Translations under genes and position numbers: made by a program | Part shown: in pieces, positions 11,101 to 19,100 of the stretch | Position numbering within the stretch: the first letter of the stretch is position 1 | How the letters are laid out: every line of letters starts with the position of its first letter | The notes under the pieces: model-generated | Told to the model about the DNA's origin: nothing | Databases searched by the model: none | The model's input: the letters and a program-made list of their open reading frames with translations, nothing else | NCBI GenBank assembly: GCA_030427925.1 | Contig: JAUICJ010000018.1 | Span: forward strand, 1 to 58,218 | Direction: 5' to 3' | Length of the DNA: 58,218 nucleotides | DNA from: Bacteroidia bacterium | Lineage (GTDB): Bacteria; Bacteroidota; Bacteroidia; Flavobacteriales_D; Sanyastnellaceae

Positions 11101-14100
11101 CTTGGAGAACGTCGAGTCGAGCGGGAACAGTGGAGCGGGCTTGTGGTTGAATGCGGGCGAGGATTTGGTCCTCACCAACTGCCAATTCGACGGCAACAAC
11201 CTCGGGGTGAAAATCCCAAGCACGGTCAGCTTCGATGACATCGTCATCACGGGAAGCAGCTTCGACGATAATACGCAACACGGCTGGTACAGCGACGCAA
11301 ACAGCGGCACTGAGCCCTCGCTCGACAACGTGTCGATCAGCGGAACGAGCTTCTCGGGCAACGGTACGAAAGGCCTTTACACCGAGCGCTTGAGCAACGC
11401 CACGCTGACGAACCTCACGGTGAGCGGCAACGGCGGCAACGGCGGCGGCGTCATCGGCCAAGGCATCGACCTGAACTTGAAGTGGGCCGATTACGCGAAC
11501 ATCAGCGTCACGAATTCGGCGTTCTCGAACAACGGTTTGGGCCAAACCATGGGCGCAGCCCTCGCGATCAAAGCCCGCGACGACGGATCGAGCTACGGCG
11601 CGAACCCCGCGACCCTCGCGAACGTCACCTTGACTGGCAACACCTTCAGCGGCGACGAGCGGGCCATCATGCTCGGCGAACCCGACAAATCCAACGCGGG
11701 CCCAACGAACGTGACCATCAGCAACAACAGCTTCCCCGACGCGGTGCAGTTTGCGGTGGTGAACCACTCGGCAACGGAAGTGGAACTGACGTGCAACTGG
11801 CACGATGCGGCGAGCATCCCGGGATTGAACGCGACCATTTCGGGCAACATCGACCTCGCTTCGGCCTTGCTCGAAGGAACGGACGGCGATGCGGCAGCGG
11901 GCTTCCAGCCTTCGGGCACGTGTGCGACCATTGGCGGTTGTGCGGTGGCGACGGCGTGCAACTACGAGGCGGATTTGGCCTTCCCCGATGCCGACGATTG
12001 CGAGTACACCTCGTGCGCAGGCTGCATGCTGAGCACGGCGTGCAACTACGACGATTCGGCTACGATCGCCGACAACGCGAGCTGCGAATTCGATGATGCG
12101 CTCGGCGTTTGCGGCGGCACGTGCACGGCGGACGGCAACAACGACGGCGTCTGCGACGACCAAGCCTCCGGCTGCACCGACTCCAGCGCCTGCAATTACG
12201 ACGCGTTCGCGGGAGTGGATGACGGCAACTGCGAGTACGCGTCATGCACCGGCTGCACGGTCGCATCGGCTTGCAACTACGACGCCAGCGCCACGATTGC
12301 GAATGCCGCGAGCTGCATCTACCCGGATGGCTGCGAAACGTGCAGTGGAGCGACGGATGGCACCGGAACGGTCGTCGACAACGACGCGGACGATGACGGC
12401 TTTTGCGATGCCGACGAAGTCGAAGGGTGCACCGATCCCACGGCCTGCGATTACGATGAAGATGCGACGGAACAAACCACCTGTGATTACATCAGCTGCT
12501 CCGGATGCACATTGATCGCTGCTTGCAACTACAACGCGGCAGCCACGATTTCCAACAACGCTTCCTGCGTGTTCCCTGAAAGCTCCAGTGTTGCGGGATC
12601 GTGCGACACGTGCAGCGGCGAAACCGATGGCACGGGTGTCGTGGTGGACAACGACGACGACAACGACGGGTGGTGCAACGACGACGAAGTGGAAGGCTGT
12701 ACCCAGGAGGGCGCTTGCAACTTCGATCCTGACGCGACCGACGACGATCAAAGCTGCGAATTCACGAGCTGTGCCGGATGCACGCTGTCAGCAGCATGCA
12801 ACTACGACGCCAGCGCGACGATTCCGAACAACGCGACCTGCACCTTCCCCGAGAGTTCCGGCATTGCGGGTTCATGCGACACCTGCAGCGGTGAAACCGA
12901 CGGCACGGGTACGGTCGTGGACAACGACGCGGACGATGACGGCTTTTGCGACGACGACGAAGTCTTGGGCTGCACGGAAGAAGGGGCTTGCAACTTCAAT
13001 CCCGCTGCCACGGAAGAGAACAACAGCTGCGAGTACACTTCGTGCATAGGCTGCTTGAATCCTGTTGCGTGCAACTACGATGCGACCGCGACCATCTCCA
13101 GCGCTTGCACCTTCCCGGCTGCGTTCAGCGATTGCGACGGGTGCTTGAACGATGTGAACGACAACTACATTTGCGATGAACTTGAGGTACAAGGGTGCAT
13201 GGATCCGACCGCGACCAATTATAACCCGAGTGCAGCTGTGGACGATGGATCCTGCGAAATCACCATTGTTGGATGCATCATTCCCGTGGCGTTGAACTAC
13301 AACCCAGCGGCGACGGTTCAAGGCATTCCGTTCTTGGATTTCTGCACGTTCCCGCCCCCTTCAGGCTCCATGCCAGGCCCCGGAATGAGTGGCTTGCCAA
13401 CGGCCGGCTGCACCGTTGCGATTGCCTGCAACTACGACCCTTCCGCAACGGAAGATGATGGTTTCTGCGATTACGTTACTTGCCAGGGCTGCACCAACCC
13501 CGCAGCATGCGACTTCGATGAAGACGCCACCATCCCCACGGGATGTTCGGACTTCTCGTCCTGCTACGGCTGCACCAACCCGTCCGCTTGCAACTTCGAC
13601 GCGTCAAACATTTTCAATGACGGTTCGTGCGAATACAGTTCGTGCCTCGGCTGCACGGACAATGCGGCGTGCAATTACAACTCGGCTGCGCTGATCAACG
13701 CGAGCTGCCTTTACCCCGTGGATTGCGAAACCTGTTCCGGAGAAACCGATGGCACGGGCACCGTCGTGGATGGCGACGCCGACAACGATGAGGTCTGCGA
13801 TGGGGATGAAGTACCGGGTTGCATGAACAACACGGCTTGCAACTACAACCCCTTGGCGACGGATTCCAACGGCACGTGTGAATACGAAACGTGCTCGGGC
13901 TGCATGAACACCGATGCCTGCAACTACAATGCAGCAGCGACCATAAGCGAACCCGCCGAATGTTTGATCCCGACAGGATGCCAAACGTGCAACGGTACCG
14001 CCATCGCCGATGGGGATGCCGACAACGACGGGGTTTGCGATGTGGACGAAGTGGCGGGCTGCACGAACAGCGCTGCCTGCAACTACAACATCAATGCGAC

Positions 14101-15184
14101 CGATTCCGATGGAAGCTGCGAATTCGCGACGTGTTCAGGTTGCATGAACAGCACTGCATGCAATTACAATGCAGCGGCCACGGTTTCGGATGCTGCGAGC
14201 TGCGAGTTCCCCAGCGGTTGCGAAACCTGCAGCGGAGCGACCGACGGCAGCGGAATGGTTGTGGACAACGACGACGACAACGACGGAATCTGCAACGCCG
14301 ACGAAATCGATGGCTGCACGAATGCGACAGCATGCAATTACAACATCAACGCCACAGACAACGACGGTTCGTGTGAATTCACCAGCTGCGTGGGCTGCAC
14401 CGATGCGACCGCTTGCAACTACGACAGCGACGCGAGCATCAATGCGGGTTGCGCCTACGCCAGCGGGTGCGACACGTGCTCCGGCGCGACTGACGGAACC
14501 GGAATGGTGGTGGACGGGGACAGCGACAACGACAACATCTGCGATGTGAACGAAGTCGCGGGTTGCCAAACCCTGGGCGCATGCAACTACAATCCCGACG
14601 CGACGGACTCTGCAGCATGTGACTTCACGTCCTGCCAAGGCTGCACGGACAACACCGCATGCAACTACGATGCAACCGCCACGCAAAGCGACGGCTCGTG
14701 CACCTACCCGCCTGCCGGCTACGACGATTGCGCTGGAACGGTTTGCACGGACATCAACAACAACAGCGTGTGCGATTTCGATGAATCGCCGGATTTGGGT
14801 TGCTTGAATTCCACGGCGTGCAACTACGATGCGGCTGCGAACACGTCCGACCCGAACAATCCCTGTACGTTCCTAGTGTTCAGTGGATTCAGCTCCGTCA
14901 CGGCGGCAAGCAGCAATGCCGCTGCTGACGGCAGCGTCACCCCCATCATTGGAGGAACGGGCGGATCCGGAACGTACTTCCTGACGTCGGAAACACCGGA
15001 GCCCCAGGTTTCGAACGACGGCACGAAGGTGTACTTGTTCACGGACGTGACGTTGAGTGGCAACTTGGCCTCAAGCAGCTGGAACGCGCTTCCTGCTGGA
15101 CGGTATGATTTTGGTCTGGTCGACGATGCCGGATGCGAGGCGGTGGATTCCCACCGAGTGCTCGTCCCGGCACTGGCACCATAA
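5105..15184 (+). CDS. Giant secreted protein: lectin-like domain, six beta-helix modules, Cys-rich repeats
   Basis: 3359 residues. Residues 1-42 are a signal peptide with a long N-region ending SLAQ; no other Met is close. Residues about 45-325 resemble a concanavalin/LamG-like jelly roll, followed by one lone CNY-like repeat near 330. Six right-handed beta-helix (pectin-lyase-like) modules start near residues 352, 646, 1026, 1254, 1533 and 1911; each opens with a 'IQ.A.DAA..GD.I.V..GTY.E' signature. From about 2276 to 3255 come dozens of repeats of the type 'GCT..ACNYN..AT..DGSCEY..C.GC', mixed with Asp-rich 'DNDADDDGFC' loops like thrombospondin type 3 calcium sites. Residues about 3255-3359 form a SprB-like terminal domain. 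It is inferred to be an exported adhesin or carbohydrate-binding matrix protein. No canonical T9SS C-terminal signal is obvious. Confidence 0.9.
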   Translation: MHHITSPLASQRRWSHLAPARRTLQVLLTLTLTCWSLVSLAQVSQGLTDFETFADGSVNLQGEGSTTTSNSYTIADPYGSLWTLGDEWGLSAPSFDEEIKDDGTGNQVWRLSNAVTTSSFSALPYSPSSAQAAGETTAALWNDRGSNHTTPLNPANARAYAATEFFHAAFSFKSATDAGQAGLSISTSAAPRQSSIRQTFVSISDDGTSGLSLGFYDTDATANFAFTSLATGLAYDQWHQVDVYVEFLDGLGIDGSGNDVVRVLIDGQLIHTGTTWESYYNSLPGSFPLNPYAVDALMFRVSGTAQPSLAGGGLYFDDVVIDNAPFPVPGCTNPAYAEYDASATTDDGTCETAIVYNVSSSTAFASIQEAIDAAVAGDSIVISNGTYVLTSTLEVNEEVVLHGESAEGVILDATAMTPLSKRVIETDANNITLRNLTIKPIADPDPTANNNIGFTVKVGSNSVPAINSNIVLENIAIDGAPERTPFDFHGVDGLTLTNLSASGTTRGNGMSFSGCTNVTVNSFSGTGNLWGSIAVYASRFVPAEGRGSSNITINGDGLDIDGSVFSQDDLNPTSGDLYNTNIAVTGWDYVVFNDDFRGAFNDSEEYTFFLPTESDAIASALSLQAGGNSSSTIQQVSTSHWLVANGMTIGEALSDATAGDVIEVRAGTYDENVVVDKAIDLRGPNQDVACGARAAEAAIAPASGLPISVVADGVSINGFEITAPSYQYAVVCGNTSDLTLAFNHIHDINSSASPASTNTHAIQYTVGNSPAETSNVSIVDNCFTDIASANLTGKSASAISFLQSTTTGTLTGLSIERNAISNVVVNDGAWPTGKIAYGILLNAGGGSGYLTSTGKIVNAVIADNVISGLGGHIATAIGLEGNAENASVTGNDVSNLSATKSADRAGGGLDLQALKFENNRFVGTATVENNRFAAETFTHGGTSGLGYAVANYVPADNGGVANVSCNWLGSEDLSSIVDNEELNGRVLAKDGAAISLLPFLTDDTDDDAAAGFQPVEGACDGVGPVVNLTQDVSYFTIQAALDAATDGDVIEVAAGTYAELINFTTDNVTLQSADGAATTTITGTAGSGELAALVRFSADGCTIDGFTLDHEESTATTARIIGAKSSDGTTITNCVLQNSQRAFGGDWYGSPSNITFDSNTFQNVVRAISNTENINGMAVTDNTFNAVGNGIRLAGMTGDITVSGNVFTEVPVGYYYKATTAATSAYPALENVLANNTFLMNVSFADVAGGSYVDGVFATLAEAIDDAEAGAELNIAAGTLAVSSQINVDKSLTIQGAGQEATTIDGSGIAAPGYGFWVTASSVALKDFAFNGGGATGLTYGLHFQPGTSDLALENLSISACGINAIAMNGVNGQIGANTITNVTTSGNGLYGLGLGAAQNVTVSGFTSASNAGGDIGIYGSDYSSQTTSDLVFNEPLTLQGGFTLTKLPEPYTISYSTADATDADYLETAAVRVPAAYDQAFHADRAAGATYPAMQFVGLTTESAIAATVGIFGQLPEYSGLAVRDLGQGQWEVFPGLTIQNAVNRADEGDLIDVAAGTYTENVVVDKRLTLDGAGETSILNAAGKAITVTASGASETDRLVIRDFAFSGPNASGGGDAISFEPASGGAHVTVENISSTGYGAGVHFRTGTMTDARILNSTFDGNGNGVRVASAVTSMDGLTVDNCTMSNNLSSAFSSNPSGTVSNVNTNYTISNTTFTNNSTAGTSNQHDLSFFGFTGNATLTNVTVTSGNGSAANADAHGIVFTRGGSEFSPLGTVTLNNVTVQGHVGKGALSFQQYSDVSGVSLTDVDVADCNAPWGQLILAHTDADAFAVGNTELKSLVLWQSGGADATSAVVRNAVTDAVLDRDVVADGFAAENQIGHKIDLSALGLVQWKANELFVTATSFAAPYTTAPSIQRAADAASAGFTVHVDAGTYPESVTTAVPLTLQGAGATTIIEPTSGNALTLAAGTDASNRTVVKDLKVTGGARGITAGGFTTLENVESSGNSGAGLWLNAGEDLVLTNCQFDGNNLGVKIPSTVSFDDIVITGSSFDDNTQHGWYSDANSGTEPSLDNVSISGTSFSGNGTKGLYTERLSNATLTNLTVSGNGGNGGGVIGQGIDLNLKWADYANISVTNSAFSNNGLGQTMGAALAIKARDDGSSYGANPATLANVTLTGNTFSGDERAIMLGEPDKSNAGPTNVTISNNSFPDAVQFAVVNHSATEVELTCNWHDAASIPGLNATISGNIDLASALLEGTDGDAAAGFQPSGTCATIGGCAVATACNYEADLAFPDADDCEYTSCAGCMLSTACNYDDSATIADNASCEFDDALGVCGGTCTADGNNDGVCDDQASGCTDSSACNYDAFAGVDDGNCEYASCTGCTVASACNYDASATIANAASCIYPDGCETCSGATDGTGTVVDNDADDDGFCDADEVEGCTDPTACDYDEDATEQTTCDYISCSGCTLIAACNYNAAATISNNASCVFPESSSVAGSCDTCSGETDGTGVVVDNDDDNDGWCNDDEVEGCTQEGACNFDPDATDDDQSCEFTSCAGCTLSAACNYDASATIPNNATCTFPESSGIAGSCDTCSGETDGTGTVVDNDADDDGFCDDDEVLGCTEEGACNFNPAATEENNSCEYTSCIGCLNPVACNYDATATISSACTFPAAFSDCDGCLNDVNDNYICDELEVQGCMDPTATNYNPSAAVDDGSCEITIVGCIIPVALNYNPAATVQGIPFLDFCTFPPPSGSMPGPGMSGLPTAGCTVAIACNYDPSATEDDGFCDYVTCQGCTNPAACDFDEDATIPTGCSDFSSCYGCTNPSACNFDASNIFNDGSCEYSSCLGCTDNAACNYNSAALINASCLYPVDCETCSGETDGTGTVVDGDADNDEVCDGDEVPGCMNNTACNYNPLATDSNGTCEYETCSGCMNTDACNYNAAATISEPAECLIPTGCQTCNGTAIADGDADNDGVCDVDEVAGCTNSAACNYNINATDSDGSCEFATCSGCMNSTACNYNAAATVSDAASCEFPSGCETCSGATDGSGMVVDNDDDNDGICNADEIDGCTNATACNYNINATDNDGSCEFTSCVGCTDATACNYDSDASINAGCAYASGCDTCSGATDGTGMVVDGDSDNDNICDVNEVAGCQTLGACNYNPDATDSAACDFTSCQGCTDNTACNYDATATQSDGSCTYPPAGYDDCAGTVCTDINNNSVCDFDESPDLGCLNSTACNYDAAANTSDPNNPCTFLVFSGFSSVTAASSNAAADGSVTPIIGGTGGSGTYFLTSETPEPQVSNDGTKVYLFTDVTLSGNLASSSWNALPAGRYDFGLVDDAGCEAVDSHRVLVPALAP
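11932..14870 (+). repeat. CNYNP-type Cys-rich repeat array (coding)
   Basis: Within the giant protein, roughly 2.9 kb encode tandem, variable Cys-rich units. The core is C-N-Y-(N/D)-x-x-A-T followed by DGSCEY/F, then an SCxGC linker. At least seven units carry an acidic insert (VVDNDADDDGFCDADEV and variants), probably binding calcium. The spacing of Cys residues is regular, which suggests intra-repeat disulfides outside the cell. At DNA level the copies are divergent, unlike the 1527-bp repeat at the left edge. Confidence 0.85.
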
Positions 15185-15210
15185 CGCTGGTTTGAACGAA
15201 TGCAGCGCGA

Positions 15211-15242
15211 AGCGGCCTCCTTTTGCAGGGGGCCGCTTTTTT
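15211..15242 (+). terminator. Rho-independent terminator of the 3359-aa gene
   Basis: AGCGGCC (15211-15217) pairs with GGCCGCT (15231-15237). The stem can be extended by TCC/GGG around a TTTTGCA loop and is followed by a run of six T. It lies 27 bp after the stop codon. Confidence 0.9.
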
Positions 15243-16054
15243 GCATTCAGCGGGCGGGGGCGGCGTCGAGCCAGGGAATCGAGGTGGCGCTCGTGGTGGT
15301 GAGGTGGACCGCCGTTAGTGCGCCACGGTCAGGTTATGAGGGCGCCGAGCCGGCAGCGCAGGTGCGGGGATTTGCGAAAAGCATTCCCGCCGTCACTCGC
15401 GCTTCGGGCGGGCTAGGCGCTGAGGGTTGAGGTCCTTGAAGCAGTCTCGATGATGAAAAAGTGAGTGGAGTCGCACACGCGTTGTCCATTTCCCCTTCCT
15501 ACTCGGCCAAACCACTCATGTTGGCTCCGTTAGCACTTCTGACTTCGCGAAAACGCCCAAGGTGCGGAACACGACTTACTCGGGCCAAATGCATCGGTAT
15601 TTGGACTGAATGTCAATGACCAGAAAACTGAATTTCCACCCGCGAATCCGAATCGCCCAAGCCCTTCGATGGGGCCACACGAACACACTGATGCGTCCCC
15701 ATCCTGCAGCGAGGTCAGCAACCGCTCGCCCCCTGGAGCGCTTTCTTCTTGACATAAGAGAAAGGGCATTGTGCAGCACGATCCTTTGAATGATCCGCCA
15801 CAACCTTGCACGCAACGAATCGTACCTCCGCTGTTCTCGGATGATGTGACCCAAACACTGGTTTGGCTGCCATCACTCAGAATCCCCTCCCCCCTTCGAA
15901 AAAGGACGGGAATGAAGGAGTGAACGAGGACCATTCCGCAAGCTTCTTTCCCATCATTCGACGGCGATCAAAACCCCATTGTTTATCGACCAACTCCCGT
16001 GAACTTGCCGTCGGAATGAATCTGGCCATCCCGTCGCCCTGAACGCCGCGCCAT
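15243..16054. other. Intergenic stretch without a supported gene
   Basis: About 810 bp between two convergent terminators. Short frames exist (for example 15530-15934, minus) but show no recognisable domain, no family-like composition and no good start context. No tRNA, promoter or repeat was recognised. Confidence 0.5.
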
Positions 16055-16089
16055 GAAAAAACCCAGCGCGGACGCTCCGCACTGGGTTT
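16055..16089 (-). terminator. Rho-independent terminator of the six-module FISUMP gene
   Basis: On the minus strand, AACCCAGTGCGGA (16088-16076) pairs with TCCGCGCTGGGTT (16072-16060) around a 3-nt loop, with one G-T wobble. A run of six T follows. It lies 23 bp after the stop codon at 16112. Confidence 0.92.
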
Positions 16090-16111
16090 CTTCTGATCCC
16101 GCTGCAACCGC

Positions 16112-19100
16112 TCAATCCCTTGTGCACCGCACAGAGTTGCCCATCCTCCGATTTTTGTACCAATCCAAAACAGACCAACTCCACCCCCCAAAGGACTCCA
16201 TGATGCTGAACGAAGGATAGAAGTTCTGAGGAAATGTCCCCAAGGGAACCGGAACGCCATCGATTACAACCCGGTCAGTGGCCCAGAAACTCGCTGATGG
16301 AATCCAGCCAAAAGAGCCGTCCTCGGAGTAATACCCAAACAGGCCCAAATCAAACTCCCCCCATGACATCCTCATGCCTCCCGGTAACGCTGAAAAACCA
16401 ACTGAATTCGTGCCATCCCAGGCGGGATCATCCGCAGGCGAAGCCTTCAAGGTGTCTCCCCCAGTTCTGCCGACAAACTCTCCAAGCATGGCCTCCCATT
16501 CGTCTTTCGTGCTCACGTGCCAACCGGTCGGACAGAGCTTCTCTGACTCCACCGCATTGTAATTGTAGAGCCGGCCAAAGCGCGCCAAATTGGTCGAGTC
16601 CTGAACGACTTGAAGCGATTCCATGCGGAATTGCAACGAATCCATGTACAGTTGCAACGAATCCACGGACAACCCCAGCGTGTCGAGCATCATTCCCGCC
16701 GTATCCAAGGTGCTGAAGCCTTCTCCAAAGATGGCCGATGCACCGGCATCGTCGTTGTACCAGTCCCAGTTGCTCAGTTCGCTCCTCAACGAATCGCCAT
16801 CGTTGTAAACCAGGGTCCGAAGGTTTTCTGCAAACCAACACGTCGAGCCAATTTCCACGACTTCGTAGGTGTATCCGTCCATTTCCACCGGCGTGCATGG
16901 GATGTGCTCAAAGCTCAGTATTTCCCCGTAACTGGTGCCCTCGCTATTGGTCGCATACGCTCGGAAGTAATACGTGGTGCCTGAAACCAGCCCCGTGAGT
17001 TTCGCGGCAAAAGCCGTTGAATCATCGCTACTCGCCACTTCAGCTCCGTCATTCAAATCGGGATCTTCGCCCCAAACAAAGCCCCTTGCCACGACTTCTG
17101 CATTGCCATCGGATTCGATTTCCCCATAAAGCCAAGCCGACACCGGGCGAATATCCGAGGCCTCGATCGTCGAAACCGTGGGTTTCCTCAAAATCGTGTT
17201 GTCGCCTTTCACGCAGCGGATGGACCGGCCACGCTTCACCGCTCCGAATTGCTGATCCAACGCGACACTGGAGGTGGAAAGGTGCAGCCCGGCTTGCAAT
17301 CCCGGTTCCGCTTCGACCCGTTGGGCCCAGAAGAACGCGTCTTCCCCGTCGTAAACAAATTGGCCTACGCTGTTCCTCCAACCGCCTGGCAGCGCACTGA
17401 AGCCGGTCGAGTTCGAACCATCCCAATCCACCGCGGATTTCAGGGGGCGACCGGCGAGCTGCCACCTCGCTTCATTGGTCAGCAACCCCGTGGCCGGAAT
17501 CAGGTCATCCACCATTGCAATCCATTCGTCATAGGTCGAAACGTGCCAACCGTCCGGACACAGCCGATCCTCGATGATGGTGTAACCGTTGTAAAGTCGA
17601 CCATACGCCTCAAGGTTCGCCGCCTCATCGGGTCCACCTTCACCCAATATGGCACAAGCACCTTCCTCAGTCAAGCCCCAATCCATGGCGCTCAGCCCGC
17701 TCGGGATGGTTTCGCCATCGTTGTAGGCCTCGGCACGCAAGTTTTCGGCAAACCAGCAATCCGCCCCAATGGGAGTCACGGCGTACGTGTGGCCCTGATG
17801 CGTGACGGGTTCGCAGGTCATCGCGTTGACGCGCAGGGTGTCCCCATGCGTTGTGCCTGCACTGTTCGTCGCGAAGGCGGAATAGTAGTAGAACGCGCCT
17901 TCCGTGAGTCCTGCCAAATTTGCGGCGAAGGAATCGGTTGGCCCCACCCCTGCTCCCGCCAGGCTCACCCCATCGCTGAGGTCTTCGTTCAATCCCCAAA
18001 CGAAGCCCACGGCACTCACCCCTTCACCGCCATCGTCCTCCACGATTCCGCGCAGCACCATGGCCTGCTCCGTAACATCCGTGGCCGCGAGGGTGCGGAG
18101 GGTCGGAGGCAGGATGATCGAATCCTGGAGGCAACGAACCGACAGGCCGCTCGCGAGCGATGCACTTGCTCCCGCAACGCTGTCCACCCCTGTTGCCAAC
18201 AGGGCCCTCCAGGCTTCGCCGGCTTGGGTTTCGGTTGCGGACCACCAGGCTCCTTGGATTCCTGCGTTCGTGAAAGCACCGGTGTCGAAAGCCCGGAGCC
18301 CACCGGCTTGGGCCGAGAAGTTGACGGCATTGGTTCCATCCCAGCTCGGGACGTCGGTGGGGGATACTTTGAGGATTTGGCCTGCCAAATCGGCATCGCC
18401 CAATTCCGCAATCAGCGCTTCCCACTCGGCGCGAAGCGGAACGTGCCAGCCCTCCGGGCACAACGCGCCCGAAGTCGCTGCAAACCCGTTATACAACCGG
18501 CCATACGCAGCGAGGTTCGAGGCCTCCTCCGCGCCACCTTCAGCGTACACGGCCGTCGCGCCGGTGGTGGCTTCCGCCCATGCGCCGTCGTTGAGGCCCG
18601 TGGCGATGGCTGCTCCTCCGCGATAGGCGGTCGTCTGGAGGTTTTCCGCGAACCAGCATTGCGCGCCAACAGGCACCACAGCATATGAATAGCCACCGAA
18701 ATCAACGGATTCACAATTCATCGCATAAAAGCTCAGCGTATCGCCAAAGGCGTTGCCGATCGCATTCCGAGCGTACGCTTGGTAGTAGTAGGTCAGCCCG
18801 GGAGTCAACCCCGTGACCGATGCGGTGAACGCACCCGTCGAATCGCTTCCTGCCACGAACGACGCGTTGCTCAAATCCGGAGCCGTGCTCCAAAAGAATC
18901 CGATTTGGGTGATGTCCTGTCCGCCGTCGGATGTGAGGTCGCCGTTCAACGTGGCCTCGGTGCCCGTGATGTTCGAGGCACTTACGGTGAGGACCGTCGG
19001 GATGTCGCCTTCTAAACTGTTGCCGCGAACGCACCGAACCGCTCCGCCGTGTTTGGCGTTTTCCGACCGCCGATCGAGGCCGTTGTACCCGCGTCGCATG

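Noticed and set aside
11932-14870. CRISPR-like regular repeats
   Set aside because: The repeats are protein-coding, in frame, variable in sequence and spacing; no array of identical short repeats exists anywhere in the window.
15530-15934. 134-codon minus-strand frame with several Cys
   Set aside because: No domain, repeat or neighbour support; the segment TIRCVQG only superficially recalls a FISUMP end.
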